A stretch of DNA of 64,000 nucleotides from positions 62,001 through 126,000 of the forward strand of contig JACJNY010000066.1 of the NCBI GenBank assembly GCA_014695295.1, written 5' to 3'. A program made the translations under genes and the position numbers. This document shows, in pieces, positions 1 through 8,228 of the stretch. The first letter of the stretch is position 1, and the number at the start of each line of letters is the position of its first letter. A model generated the notes under the pieces. That model searched no databases. It was not told where the DNA came from and saw nothing but the letters and a program-made list of their open reading frames with translations. This DNA comes from Microcoleus sp. FACHB-61 (lineage in GTDB: Bacteria > Cyanobacteriota > Cyanobacteriia > Cyanobacteriales > Microcoleaceae).

Positions 1-187
1 AAATAGCTGCGTACCCGTCAACCGCTCCCATGCACTCGCAGCCGAATAAATCGAGTATTTGTGCCAGCAGCTCTAAGTTGTCGTGATTGTCGTCAACCGC
101 CAACACTAAAGGACGCTTGTCAGCCTCCTGTTGTCCGCTATCTAAAGATGAGGTTTCCAAATTAATTTTCCAACTAGGATAGTTCAT
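1..187 (-). CDS. Response regulator receiver domain protein (partial, cut by window edge)
   Basis: The gene starts at the ATG complementary to 185-187 and runs off the left edge, so only about 62 N-terminal residues are visible. After a short polar N-terminus comes PLVLAVDDNHDNLELLAQIL, with the paired acidic residues (VDD) of a CheY-like receiver, followed by a segment typical of the first helix and second strand. The phosphoacceptor Asp and any output domain lie outside the window. Receiver domains take a phosphoryl group from a histidine kinase; what this one controls cannot be said. It could be a stand-alone receiver or the start of a longer hybrid protein. Confidence 0.8.
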   Translation of the reverse strand, partial: MNYPSWKINLETSSLDSGQQEADKRPLVLAVDDNHDNLELLAQILDLFGCECMGAVDGYAAI

Positions 188-753
188 AAATGCCGATCGA
201 AAAACGATCAAAAAAGGATCAAACAACTTTTCCCCGAGGCAATCTTCAAGTGGCGCTCCGGCACTTGAAACAGATTGGCTCGTATTTGCAGCTCTCAGAT
301 GGTAAGCCTTCAGTCTAGCCAGATTGTACAATATCGTTGCAAGCTGGGGCCAAAACGGCTAGAGTCGATCGATCCGATATCCGATAGCATCTGCTCAATT
401 ATACTGAGCCCAGCGCCCATTAGGAACTTATGCAATATAGGTACGTCAGTTTTGGCAACCACACGCCATAAATGCGGAAAGTCTTACCACTAAAGCATCT
501 TCGCTCAATAGCATTTAAGAGTGGCGGCAGCTTTTCAGGATACTCACCACATTAAACTTGGGTTTCCCTACATGGATCTACCGAAAGGAAGATTCTAGCG
601 GAGGCTTAAGTTTCATAACTTCCACCTGCTGAGAGATACTTGTTACTCTACTTTATACTTCAATGTTTTTAAGTAGTAATTATCACAATTTGAGCCAGGA
701 AAAAAATTCAGTTTTTACTTGAGCTTTACCGGATATTAACCTAGGAGGTTTTA
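188..753. other. Intergenic stretch, no gene seen
   Basis: These 566 bases separate two divergent genes. A 72-codon open frame at 275-493 has no ribosome binding site and no recognisable protein, so I do not call it. The last 100 bases are AT-rich and must hold the promoter of the gene at 754, which has a strong Shine-Dalgarno, AGGAGG at 743-748. I see no RNA gene or clear repeat here. Confidence 0.5.
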
Positions 754-1557
754 ATGACAATTCCAATCAGAGACGACCTGACTTACATTTTGCTCAAACA
801 GATTGGCAGCGGACACGGCAGGGGAGAGTCGGAAATTAGAAACGCAGCCGAAGAATATGTCGGTCACCCGGTGGCGGAAGCGGAATTGCTCGGTCATTTG
901 GACTACCTCAACCAAAGGGAATTTATCAAAGCGGATTTTAGCGGACAGGCTTACGGAGGGCCCGAGTTCTTGCCGCCTTTAGTCGCATTTCAAGAAGCTG
1001 AGTTAACAGAAAAAGGCCGCAAACTGTTACACAAAATGGAGACGAATCCTCCGACCTCGCTCCACCACGAAGGATCGGCAGTTCCTATCGCTTCAAAGGA
1101 TATGCCGTTTTTGGAAAAAGTGCTGGTAAAAGGTCACTTGGAGGATATTTTTGATGCCCGCGACATTACCGAAGTAGTGTACCGGGTCATGCGCGACGTG
1201 ATGACAAAAGACGCCATCGAGCACGTGGAATCTGAATTGCACAAAGAAGTTTTGCCTACGGATGACAAAACCCTGCAACAAGAAATAGCAGACCTCTGGA
1301 AAGATACCAATCCGCTGGTGGGATTGCTGAGCCGGATACGTCAGCCTTTGACCGGCCCGCCTGCACCTGCGGGGATCGATGGCAATTTGTTTGCACGGAG
1401 GGTGGAACTAGAAGGCGCACTTCCTTCAGGAGTAAAACCGGAAACTGCGATCGCCGCTGTATTTTCGGCAACGAAGGATGAGCTGTCCGAGGAGCGAATT
1501 CAGGAAATAGCAGGCTTTTTGCCCGATCGAATTCGGGAACTTTGGGCTTCGGCTTAA
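754..1557 (+). CDS. DUF2267-like protein with winged-helix-like N-terminus
   Basis: A 267-residue soluble protein. Residues 1-90 look like a winged-helix fold (helix-rich, then LTEKGRKLL, a common end of such domains). Two later stretches, about 115-195 and 205-265, resemble the DUF2267 helical repeat: FLEKVLVKGHLEDIFDARDI, and a C-terminal part with acidic helices ending in FLPDRIRELW. DUF2267 proteins are widespread in cyanobacteria and of unknown function. The start is well supported by AGGAGG at 743-748, five bases before the ATG. It stands alone, with a 24-bp hairpin 30 bases downstream that may end transcription. The family assignment is by eye; the winged-helix reading is inference. 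Confidence 0.7.
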   Translation: MTIPIRDDLTYILLKQIGSGHGRGESEIRNAAEEYVGHPVAEAELLGHLDYLNQREFIKADFSGQAYGGPEFLPPLVAFQEAELTEKGRKLLHKMETNPPTSLHHEGSAVPIASKDMPFLEKVLVKGHLEDIFDARDITEVVYRVMRDVMTKDAIEHVESELHKEVLPTDDKTLQQEIADLWKDTNPLVGLLSRIRQPLTGPPAPAGIDGNLFARRVELEGALPSGVKPETAIAAVFSATKDELSEERIQEIAGFLPDRIRELWASA

Positions 1558-1588
1558 CGCAACATTTCCGGGTATAAATACTTACAAG

Positions 1589-1647
1589 CCGGGTTGACGA
1601 ACCAACATTCTGCGCTATTGAGCCAGAATGTTGTTACGTCAACCCGG
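1589..1647. terminator. Long hairpin (24-bp arms), possible terminator or MITE-like repeat
   Basis: The arms are 1589-1612 and 1624-1647 with an 11-nt loop and two mismatches. The outer arm begins CCGGGTTGACG. It lies 31 bases after the stop of the DUF2267-like gene and is followed by a pyrimidine-rich tract (TTTCTCT), so it may act as a terminator. The arm length is more than a terminator needs and suggests a mobile hairpin repeat. Confidence 0.5.
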
Positions 1648-1688
1648 TTTCTCTATATGTCTTGCCCTGTAATTCTGCAATTGTTTTT

Positions 1689-1750
1689 TAGTGAGGACTT
1701 CAGTCTCGATCGAACTCGATCGAACTCGATCGAACTTGAGTCCTCACTAC
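1689..1750. repeat. Inverted repeat TAGTGAGGACT with internal GATCGAACTC tandem units
   Basis: The outer arms read TAGTGAGGACT and AGTCCTCACTA. Between them three copies of the 10-mer GATCGAACTC/T are in tandem. The same outer repeat family recurs at 4698-4767, 4783-4806, 33342-33375 and near 61037, always outside genes. Confidence 0.6.
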
Positions 1751-1969
1751 TTGTCCGATCGCTCATTCCTTGCCTTCTAAATGCTGTGAAAAACCCGGTT
1801 TCTCAGCGAAATTTGTCAATAAACCAGAAATATCTCCAGAAACCGAGTTTCGCGCTCCCGCGTTGGATACCTCCAATGGATGTTGCGAAAGTGTTGTAAT
1901 GTATAATACAGGGCGAGTTAAGACTGTGGCTCGCAAAAATGCTGTTAACAGCCTGGGAGCTCAAAAGGG

Positions 1970-4618
1970 ATGGCCCGCACAAAATTTAGACAAATGTCAC
2001 AATCAACTTTAGAACAAGAGATTTTACTCAATCGAATTACAAATCGCATCCGCAATTCTTTAGAATTGCAAGAGATTTTGACGACAACGGCCCGAGAAAT
2101 CCGCAGTTTTTTAGGGAGCGATCGGGTAAAAGTTTATCGCTTTGAGTCCGACGGTAGCGGTGAGGTCATTGCTGAGTCCACCAACGGCGACAGCTTGCCA
2201 TCTCTGCTGGGTTTGCGCTTTCCAGCAGGGGACATTCCCAATAGTGCCCGCGAAATGTTTCTCAAAGCGCGGCAGCGAGTGATTGTAGATGTGGGATTGG
2301 GGCATCAAACAATTAATCGGTTAGATTGTCCTGAAACCGGCAAAACTTTAGCAGTTGAAGATATTACCTATTGTCCTGTAGACCCCTGTCACGCTGAATA
2401 TCTCAAGGCTATGGGGGCGCGTTCTTCTTTGACGGTGCCGATTTTGCATCAAAATCAGCTTTGGGGGCTGTTGGTTTCTCACCACAGCCAACCGAAACGG
2501 TTTAGCGATCGAGAAATGAAAATGGTGCAGTTGCTTGTGGATCAACTTTCAATTGCGATCGCCCAATCCTTTCTGCTGAGTCAAGCTAGACAGCAAGCGC
2601 GCGACGAAGCCGTTGTCAACCAAATTAGCAGTTTGCTGCATTCTCCTCTGGAGGTAAACGAAATTCGGCGAGCAGTTCTCGAACAAACTGTCAAGCATTT
2701 GCACGGTTCGGGAGGGCGGCTCTACATTGCAGCCGAGTTTGGCGATCGACCGGCTTTACTTTATACCTGCGGCCAACAGCCCCCGGACATCGACCTTGAA
2801 CTCAGCCCGTTTTGGCAGCAGATCATGGGGTTGGCAAACCAAGACGATCGACCAAAAACTGGTGATACCAGCCAATTCGATGTTTTTCAAAATCTATATT
2901 CCCAGCATTACAATTCAATAGACAAAAATATTTCCAGTTTAATCGTACCGCACTTGTACGCGATTCCCGATATTTCTAAAGAACCTCAACTCAAATCTGT
3001 ATCTGCCAATTTTTTTGAAGTTTCCATTCGCTCATTTTTAGCAGTACCGCTGCAATACGGCCAACAGTGCATCGGCTGTCTCACCATTTTTCGCAGCCCT
3101 ATAGAAACCGAAATTTTGTGGGCGGGCCGTTGCAGTTCCGACGCCCGGATCGATCGTCCCCGCAAGTCCTTTGCAGCTTGGAAAGAAATCAAAACCGCCG
3201 AAGCTCAACAGTGGAGCAGCGAGGAACAGAAGCTAGCAAAATCTTTAGGAACTCACCTGTACATGGCTGCCATGCAGAGGCGCGTCGAGGCGATGATCCG
3301 ACATCAAGCTTCTCACGACCCATTAACGGGTTTACCTAATAGATTGCTGTTTAATGAAAGGCTGTCTTTAGCTTTAGCTAGCGCTCACCAAAACGCAGAA
3401 ATGCTGGCGGTGATTTTTCTAGATTTGGATAGATTTAAAAATGTTAACGATACTCTCGGTCACCCAGTGGGCGATTTGTTGCTGCAAAGTGTATCTCGGC
3501 GTTTGACGAACTGTTTGCGCGTGGGGGATTCGATTGCCCGTTGGGGCGGGGATGAATTTACTGTGCTGCTGTACAACATCAACAGCCCTGATGAAGCAAC
3601 TAAGATTTGCCAGCAAATTATCCAGACTTTAAGCACTCCTTTTGATTTTGAGGGTCTAGAACTTTATACTAAGGCTAGCTTGGGAATTGCTTTGGCTCCT
3701 TATGACGGAGAAGATGCAGAAACTTTGCTGAAAAATGCTGATGCTGCGATGTACAAAGCTAAACAGAAAGGTCGGAATAATTATCAGTTTTACACGCGGG
3801 CGATCGGCAGTAAAGTCTCCGAGGATCTTAACTTAGAAAATTATCTTTACAAAGCTCTGAAGAAATCCGAGTTTGTGCTGCACTATCAACCGCAACTAAA
3901 CTTAACTACCGGCCAAATAGTCGGCCTGGAAGCTCTGATTCGCTGGCAGCATCCCGAACGCGGTTTGATTCCTCCCGACCGATTTATTCCCTTAGCTGAG
4001 GAAACAGGATTAATCTGCCAAATGGACGAATGGGTGATGCGGACTGCTTGCTTGCAAAATCGAGCGTGGCAGTTACTGGGATTGCCGCCGATGCGGATAG
4101 CTGTGAATTTATCAGCCAGGCAGTTCCTGCAACCTCACACGGTACAAACCATCGCTGAAATTTTGTCAGAAACCAAGTTAGATCCCGAGTATTTAGAAAT
4201 AGAAATTACCGAAAGCATTGCCATGACAGATGTGAATTTAACGGTGTCGGTATTGCAGCAGTTGCAGGAAATGGGAATTAAAATTTCTCTGGACGATTTT
4301 GGTACGGGTTATTCTTCGCTGTGGTCTTTAAAAAACTTTCCGCTCAATAGTTTAAAAATAGACAAATCCTTCGTGGCCGATTTGGTGAACGGCAGCAGCG
4401 GTGCTACTATTGTGAAACTGGCGATCGCCTTGGGACAGGGCCTGAATTTACAGGTGATTGCTGAGGGAGTGGAAACAGCAGAACAGTTGGAATTTTTGCA
4501 GTCGCATCAGTGCGATATGGGTCAGGGTTACTTCTTTAGCAAACCAATACCGGCGGCAGCTATAGTCCAATTGTGCCTAGAAAATGAGCCTGGGAAGAAA
4601 ATAAGTAATTTAAATTAA
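1970..4618 (+). CDS. Knotless Cph2-type phytochrome with GGDEF and EAL domains
   Basis: An 882-residue cytoplasmic photoreceptor predicted to make and/or break cyclic di-GMP. GAF1 (about 25-195) carries the phytochrome signature: DIP at 88-90 and the bilin-binding Cys140-His141 in PVDPCHAEYLKAMGARSSL. GAF2 (about 210-425) has the phytochrome tongue: WAG at 384-386 and PRKSF at 397-401. There is no N-terminal PAS domain, which marks the knotless group II (Cph2) class. The GGDEF domain (about 450-610) keeps intact GGDEF at 526-530, and the EAL domain (about 630-870) keeps EAL at 654-656 and the DDFGTGYSSL motif, so both activities may be present. The ATG at 1970 has a weak upstream AAAAGGGA; MSQSTLEQ nine codons in is an alternative start. 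By analogy with Cph2 it may link light to motility or biofilm; that role is inferred. Confidence 0.93.
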   Translation: MARTKFRQMSQSTLEQEILLNRITNRIRNSLELQEILTTTAREIRSFLGSDRVKVYRFESDGSGEVIAESTNGDSLPSLLGLRFPAGDIPNSAREMFLKARQRVIVDVGLGHQTINRLDCPETGKTLAVEDITYCPVDPCHAEYLKAMGARSSLTVPILHQNQLWGLLVSHHSQPKRFSDREMKMVQLLVDQLSIAIAQSFLLSQARQQARDEAVVNQISSLLHSPLEVNEIRRAVLEQTVKHLHGSGGRLYIAAEFGDRPALLYTCGQQPPDIDLELSPFWQQIMGLANQDDRPKTGDTSQFDVFQNLYSQHYNSIDKNISSLIVPHLYAIPDISKEPQLKSVSANFFEVSIRSFLAVPLQYGQQCIGCLTIFRSPIETEILWAGRCSSDARIDRPRKSFAAWKEIKTAEAQQWSSEEQKLAKSLGTHLYMAAMQRRVEAMIRHQASHDPLTGLPNRLLFNERLSLALASAHQNAEMLAVIFLDLDRFKNVNDTLGHPVGDLLLQSVSRRLTNCLRVGDSIARWGGDEFTVLLYNINSPDEATKICQQIIQTLSTPFDFEGLELYTKASLGIALAPYDGEDAETLLKNADAAMYKAKQKGRNNYQFYTRAIGSKVSEDLNLENYLYKALKKSEFVLHYQPQLNLTTGQIVGLEALIRWQHPERGLIPPDRFIPLAEETGLICQMDEWVMRTACLQNRAWQLLGLPPMRIAVNLSARQFLQPHTVQTIAEILSETKLDPEYLEIEITESIAMTDVNLTVSVLQQLQEMGIKISLDDFGTGYSSLWSLKNFPLNSLKIDKSFVADLVNGSSGATIVKLAIALGQGLNLQVIAEGVETAEQLEFLQSHQCDMGQGYFFSKPIPAAAIVQLCLENEPGKKISNLN

Positions 4619-5017
4619 CCATCAGGAAGCGGAACAAAAAAAGAGTTTCTGTTTTGAGTTGTGAATTAGATCGGAACCTGTCAAATAACCCTTATAAGTT
4701 TGTAGTGAGGACATCCGTTCTCGCAGTTTGGGGGAATTAAGGAAAAACTCAAGTCCTTACTACAAACATTGTTTTTTGGGTTGGTAGTGAGGACTGAAGT
4801 CCTCATATTTTTGAATTACGAATCAGTGCTTTCGAGGTCTGATATCAATTCCGGTTGCGCCGGAATGATATCAAATCCGCGCTTCATCGTCGGGCGTAAA
4901 GTCGAATCAAACTGCCAACAAATAATTCGCGCAATTTTCATTTTTTTGACTCACCGTCAACAGTCAACAGTCAACAGTCAACAATGATTCCGGTGCAACC
5001 GGAATCGATATGACAGC
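4619..5017. repeat. Repeat-rich intergenic region between convergent genes
   Basis: This gap holds no gene. It contains a 15-bp inverted repeat GTTTGTAGTGAGGAC (4698-4712 with 4753-4767), followed by ATTGTTTTTT and so a plausible terminator for the phytochrome gene. A second TAGTGAGGACT palindrome follows at 4783-4806. There are two palindromes with the core TTCCGGTTGCGCCGGAA (4841-4872) and GATTCCGGTGCAACCGGAATC (centre 4996), the latter just past the amylase stop. Four tandem copies of GTCAACA occupy 4956-4983. The heptamer is a short tandem repeat of the type common in filamentous cyanobacteria. Confidence 0.75.
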
Positions 5018-6670
5018 TTACTGCCAAACCAACACTTTTGCTTCGTATTCCGGCAAGTCGATCATAATATTATCATCGCCCGATTCAATATCATAATTGC
5101 CCGTCCATTCGTGCCAATTTCCGTTTGCCGGGAAGTTGGGAACCGTGTAACCCGCTAGATAATTTTCCGAGAAATTGACCACTACTACAACTCTCGAACC
5201 TTCATCGTTCCAGCGAGTGTAAGCGAAAACTTTCGAGTCGGGGTCTTCGTGGAAAAAATCGATGTTTTCTGTGTAAAGTGCTTGGTTATTTTTCCGCAGG
5301 TGAATCAAGCCTTTGTAGTATTCCCACAAACCTTTATTCATGTCATTTCCTAGCAGCGTCCAGTCAATTTTAGCTTGCTCGATGGTTTTGGCTTTGTATT
5401 CGCCAAATTCTTCGCCCATCCAAATCAGCGGCACGCCAACTGCTGTCATTAACAGCACGGTTCCCAACTTCGCCCGCTTGAAGGCGGCTTCATCCAAAAT
5501 TCCGCGATCGCCCAATTCGGCAAAAACGCGATCGTGGTCGTGATTGCTCAAATAATTGACTACATTCGTAGCACCCAAGAAACCTTGCCGCTTGCAGTCG
5601 ATTACTTCTTTGAGCCGTTCTAAATCAAAATTGTCGCCGCAGAGTTGTGGAATTATGGAGTGATAGAAACTGTCGTGCCAGCAGCCGTCCATCGGCCCGT
5701 CTAGATTGGTGATGCTGGGATTTTCGGGAATGTATTCGGCAACGGCGTAAAACGGTTTTGGGCCGGCGGCATCTTTGGCTTCTTGAACGATCCAGTGCAT
5801 GAAATCGAAGTTAGCAATTTGTCGCGCCGCGTCGAAACGAATGCCGTCGAGATGATATTCTTGAATCCAGAAGCGGACTGTATCGCCAGCAAATCTGCGC
5901 GCCGGGAAAGTTCCTAAGTTTTCGTCATAGAATTCGTAGTTAAATTCCGGGCCCCAATTGTTGTCGGGATCGCGGGGTTCGTGGTGAAACCAATAATCGT
6001 GATCGATTTGAGTGAGGGGGCTCGATGCTTCCGAGTGGTTGTAAATCCCGTCGATGATGACGCGAATGCCGCGCCCGTGACACTCGTCTATCAGGTTTTT
6101 GAGTTCTTCTGTGGTTCCGTAGCTGGACTCGGCAGCGAAGAAGTAGCGGGGGTTGTAGCCCCAACTGTAGTCGCCTGGGTATTCTTTGAGGGGCATGAGT
6201 TCGATCGCGTTGATGCCGAGTTCGACTAAGTAATCGAGTTTTTCGACGACGTGCTTGTACTGGCCGCGGGCGAGGGGATCGGCTTCGCCGCCGGAAAAGT
6301 CGGCAACGTGCATTTCATAAATCACTAATTCCCGATCGGCCGGCAGCGGTTTGTCGTCGTGCTGCCACACGTAGGTATCGACAATGCGATCGCCGTCTTT
6401 GATCCGAACAATGCCGTTTTGACTTGGATCGTCGATGTCAGTGGCGTAGGGATCGACCACATCTACCCACTGATCTGCTTCCAGAAACCAGCTTTTCGAT
6501 TGAACGCGGAATTTGTATTGATAAGCGCCATCCTCCAACTCAACTCGCGTGCGAAAAAAACCTTCTTCGTCTTTTTCCATCGGGATCTCTTCCCAATTAG
6601 AAAAAGATCCAATCAAGGCCGCTCCTTTGTTGTAGGGAGCAAATAACTTGAATTCAATTGGAGCGGACAT
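5018..6670 (-). CDS. GH13 alpha-amylase family enzyme with N-terminal CBM48-like domain
   Basis: A 550-residue soluble glycoside hydrolase acting on alpha-1,4-glucans, probably glycogen. Residues 1-100 form a CBM48/early-set domain (FAPYNKGAALIGSFSNWEEI), then a TIM barrel from about 110 to 450. The GH13 motifs are all there: DGIYNH at 207-212, DGIRFDAA with the nucleophile Asp280, the acid/base Glu312 in AEYIPE, and NHD at 376-378. A C-terminal beta domain closes the protein. No signal peptide is seen, so it should act in the cytoplasm. Domain layout is like branching and debranching enzymes and maltooligosyltrehalose hydrolases, but I cannot assign the exact specificity. Transcribed alone; the gap upstream is 440 bases. 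Confidence 0.9.
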   Translation of the reverse strand: MSAPIEFKLFAPYNKGAALIGSFSNWEEIPMEKDEEGFFRTRVELEDGAYQYKFRVQSKSWFLEADQWVDVVDPYATDIDDPSQNGIVRIKDGDRIVDTYVWQHDDKPLPADRELVIYEMHVADFSGGEADPLARGQYKHVVEKLDYLVELGINAIELMPLKEYPGDYSWGYNPRYFFAAESSYGTTEELKNLIDECHGRGIRVIIDGIYNHSEASSPLTQIDHDYWFHHEPRDPDNNWGPEFNYEFYDENLGTFPARRFAGDTVRFWIQEYHLDGIRFDAARQIANFDFMHWIVQEAKDAAGPKPFYAVAEYIPENPSITNLDGPMDGCWHDSFYHSIIPQLCGDNFDLERLKEVIDCKRQGFLGATNVVNYLSNHDHDRVFAELGDRGILDEAAFKRAKLGTVLLMTAVGVPLIWMGEEFGEYKAKTIEQAKIDWTLLGNDMNKGLWEYYKGLIHLRKNNQALYTENIDFFHEDPDSKVFAYTRWNDEGSRVVVVVNFSENYLAGYTVPNFPANGNWHEWTGNYDIESGDDNIMIDLPEYEAKVLVWQ

Positions 6671-7110
6671 AGTACCTCTTTCTAGGATATCCCTGTAACA
6701 GTTGATGCTTTTAATCTCGCAAATTTAAGCGAACTCAGGCATCACTCTGCGGATATAAGTTGTTTAACTGCTTAAATATTCCTAAAAGTATGAGTATCCG
6801 GGCCCACCCGCTGCATTTTCTGAAGTGAAATCGTGCCATATCGGCAGTGCGATCGGAATTTATCTAACTTGTTATTGCTCAACAATAACTATTAGTAATC
6901 TCAACCTTAATTTGCATCTATCTTAAGGTAGATTTAGTTCTAATAATCTTATTTAAAATATCGGCGCTGGGATAGATGCAATCTGAAACTAAAACCTTTT
7001 TAACAAAGAAGAATTCGCCGACTGGTGCGCAGTGCGCACCCTAAATTTTCGGCGGTAAGGTGCGCGGTGCGCACCCTAGTTTTAACTTGATTTTACCTTA
7101 GGATCGCGCT
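6671..7110. repeat. Intergenic region with two GGTGCGC palindromes
   Basis: It lies upstream of the amylase gene and holds its promoter. Near its right side are two palindromic repeats, GGTGCGCAGTGCGCACC (7024-7040) and AGGTGCGCGGTGCGCACCT (7058-7076). They sit behind the 3' end of the response regulator gene and may act as a terminator. Related palindromes occur at 26015-26037 and 58197-58220. Confidence 0.6.
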
Positions 7111-7830
7111 TCATCCAACCAAGCCAGAACGCAGGGCGAGAACGGCCGCTTGAGTGCGGTCATCAGCGCACAGCTTGTTCAGAATATTGCGGACGTGAGT
7201 CTTGACTGTACCGACAGTAATGTACAGCTTTTCGGCGATTGCAGCATTGCTGTAACCCTGCACGATCAGTTCCAAAACCTCTAATTCCCGCTCGGTTAAA
7301 GGGTAAGTCTCAATGATGTGACTGAACTCGGGTTCGGCAGCCTTAATTGTGACTCTTTTGCCCTCAGCCTTCGGTTCTTCCGGCGCCGGCTCCTGAGTGC
7401 GAGCTTGTTTCAGGACGATGCGGGCGATCGCCGGATCGATCCAAGAGTTACCTTCGTGAGTTACTTTTACGACATCCAACAACTGATCGAAGCTGATATC
7501 TTTCATGCAGTAAGAGTCAGCTCCGGCGGCAAAAGCTGCCAGAACTTCTTCTTCATTGTCCTGAAAAGTCAGAATCAAAATTTTGGTATCCGGATCGGAC
7601 TCCGCTACCGTTTTTTTGAATTTTTGTGTGAGTTCAATGCCATCAAAATCCGGCAAGCCAATGTCTACAATTGCCACGTCAGGTTTTGAAGACTGAAGCA
7701 GTTTCAATCCCTCTGTAGCGTTAGCGGCATCGCCGACAACTTCTATGGTGTCACGCTGCTGTAAAGCTGTGCGGATGCCAACTCTTGTCAGGTCGTGGTC
7801 TTCTATCAAAGCAACGCGAATTTTACTCAT
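7111..7830 (-). CDS. NarL/FixJ-family response regulator
   Basis: A 239-residue transcription regulator. The receiver (1-125) has the acidic pocket Glu10-Asp11, the phosphoacceptor Asp56 in VDIGLPD, and the conserved Thr and Lys (ILTF, MKDIS). A Pro/Glu-rich linker (about 146-170) joins it to a LuxR-type helix-turn-helix (176-237: LTERELEVLELIVQGYSNAA, then VGTVKTHVRNIL). Divergent from the histidine kinase at 8229 across 398 bases. That kinase has a HisKA domain, whereas NarL regulators usually pair with HisKA_3 kinases, so they need not be partners. The linker is longer than in most NarL proteins. The target genes are unknown. Confidence 0.9.
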   Translation of the reverse strand: MSKIRVALIEDHDLTRVGIRTALQQRDTIEVVGDAANATEGLKLLQSSKPDVAIVDIGLPDFDGIELTQKFKKTVAESDPDTKILILTFQDNEEEVLAAFAAGADSYCMKDISFDQLLDVVKVTHEGNSWIDPAIARIVLKQARTQEPAPEEPKAEGKRVTIKAAEPEFSHIIETYPLTERELEVLELIVQGYSNAAIAEKLYITVGTVKTHVRNILNKLCADDRTQAAVLALRSGLVG

Positions 7831-8228
7831 CTTTTTTCCAATAGTCCAGTAAACATTAAAAATATCGTCAATTGACTCAGCCTAACTGACTAAATGTGAG
7901 AATGTGTCCTGATTTAGGGTTTGACAGGTCGGACATCATTTTTAAGCATACTCATGCAGCCGCGCTCTTGCAAGTTAATTTTCAAGTTATTTTGCGGCGA
8001 TCGCCTGCACGAGCCCTCCTCGGGCCAGGTAAGCTCTCAATGTTTCAATAGTTTAACTGAATTATCCCATTGTCCGCCCCTTGATAGAGGTAAAGATACC
8101 ACTACCCAGATAGATTTAAAGTATAAAAAATTTTGATGCACTTGGGCTGTCAAAATCAATAAAGCTAGCAGCACGAGTCTTTAACCGTTGTTAGGGCTCA
8201 AGTTCAATGCTTATTGATAAAATTTCTT
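7831..8228. promoter_or_regulatory. Divergent promoter region
   Basis: These 398 bases separate the regulator (leftward) from the histidine kinase (rightward) and must contain both promoters. I cannot place -35/-10 boxes with confidence. A HIP1-type core GGCGATCGCC lies near 7996. Confidence 0.4.

Noticed and set aside
275..493. 72-codon open frame in the first intergenic region
   Set aside because: No ribosome binding site, Ser/Cys-rich composition without a pattern, and no recognisable family.
4956..4983. GTCAACA tandem copies as a CRISPR array
   Set aside because: Unit of seven bases without spacers; a simple tandem repeat.
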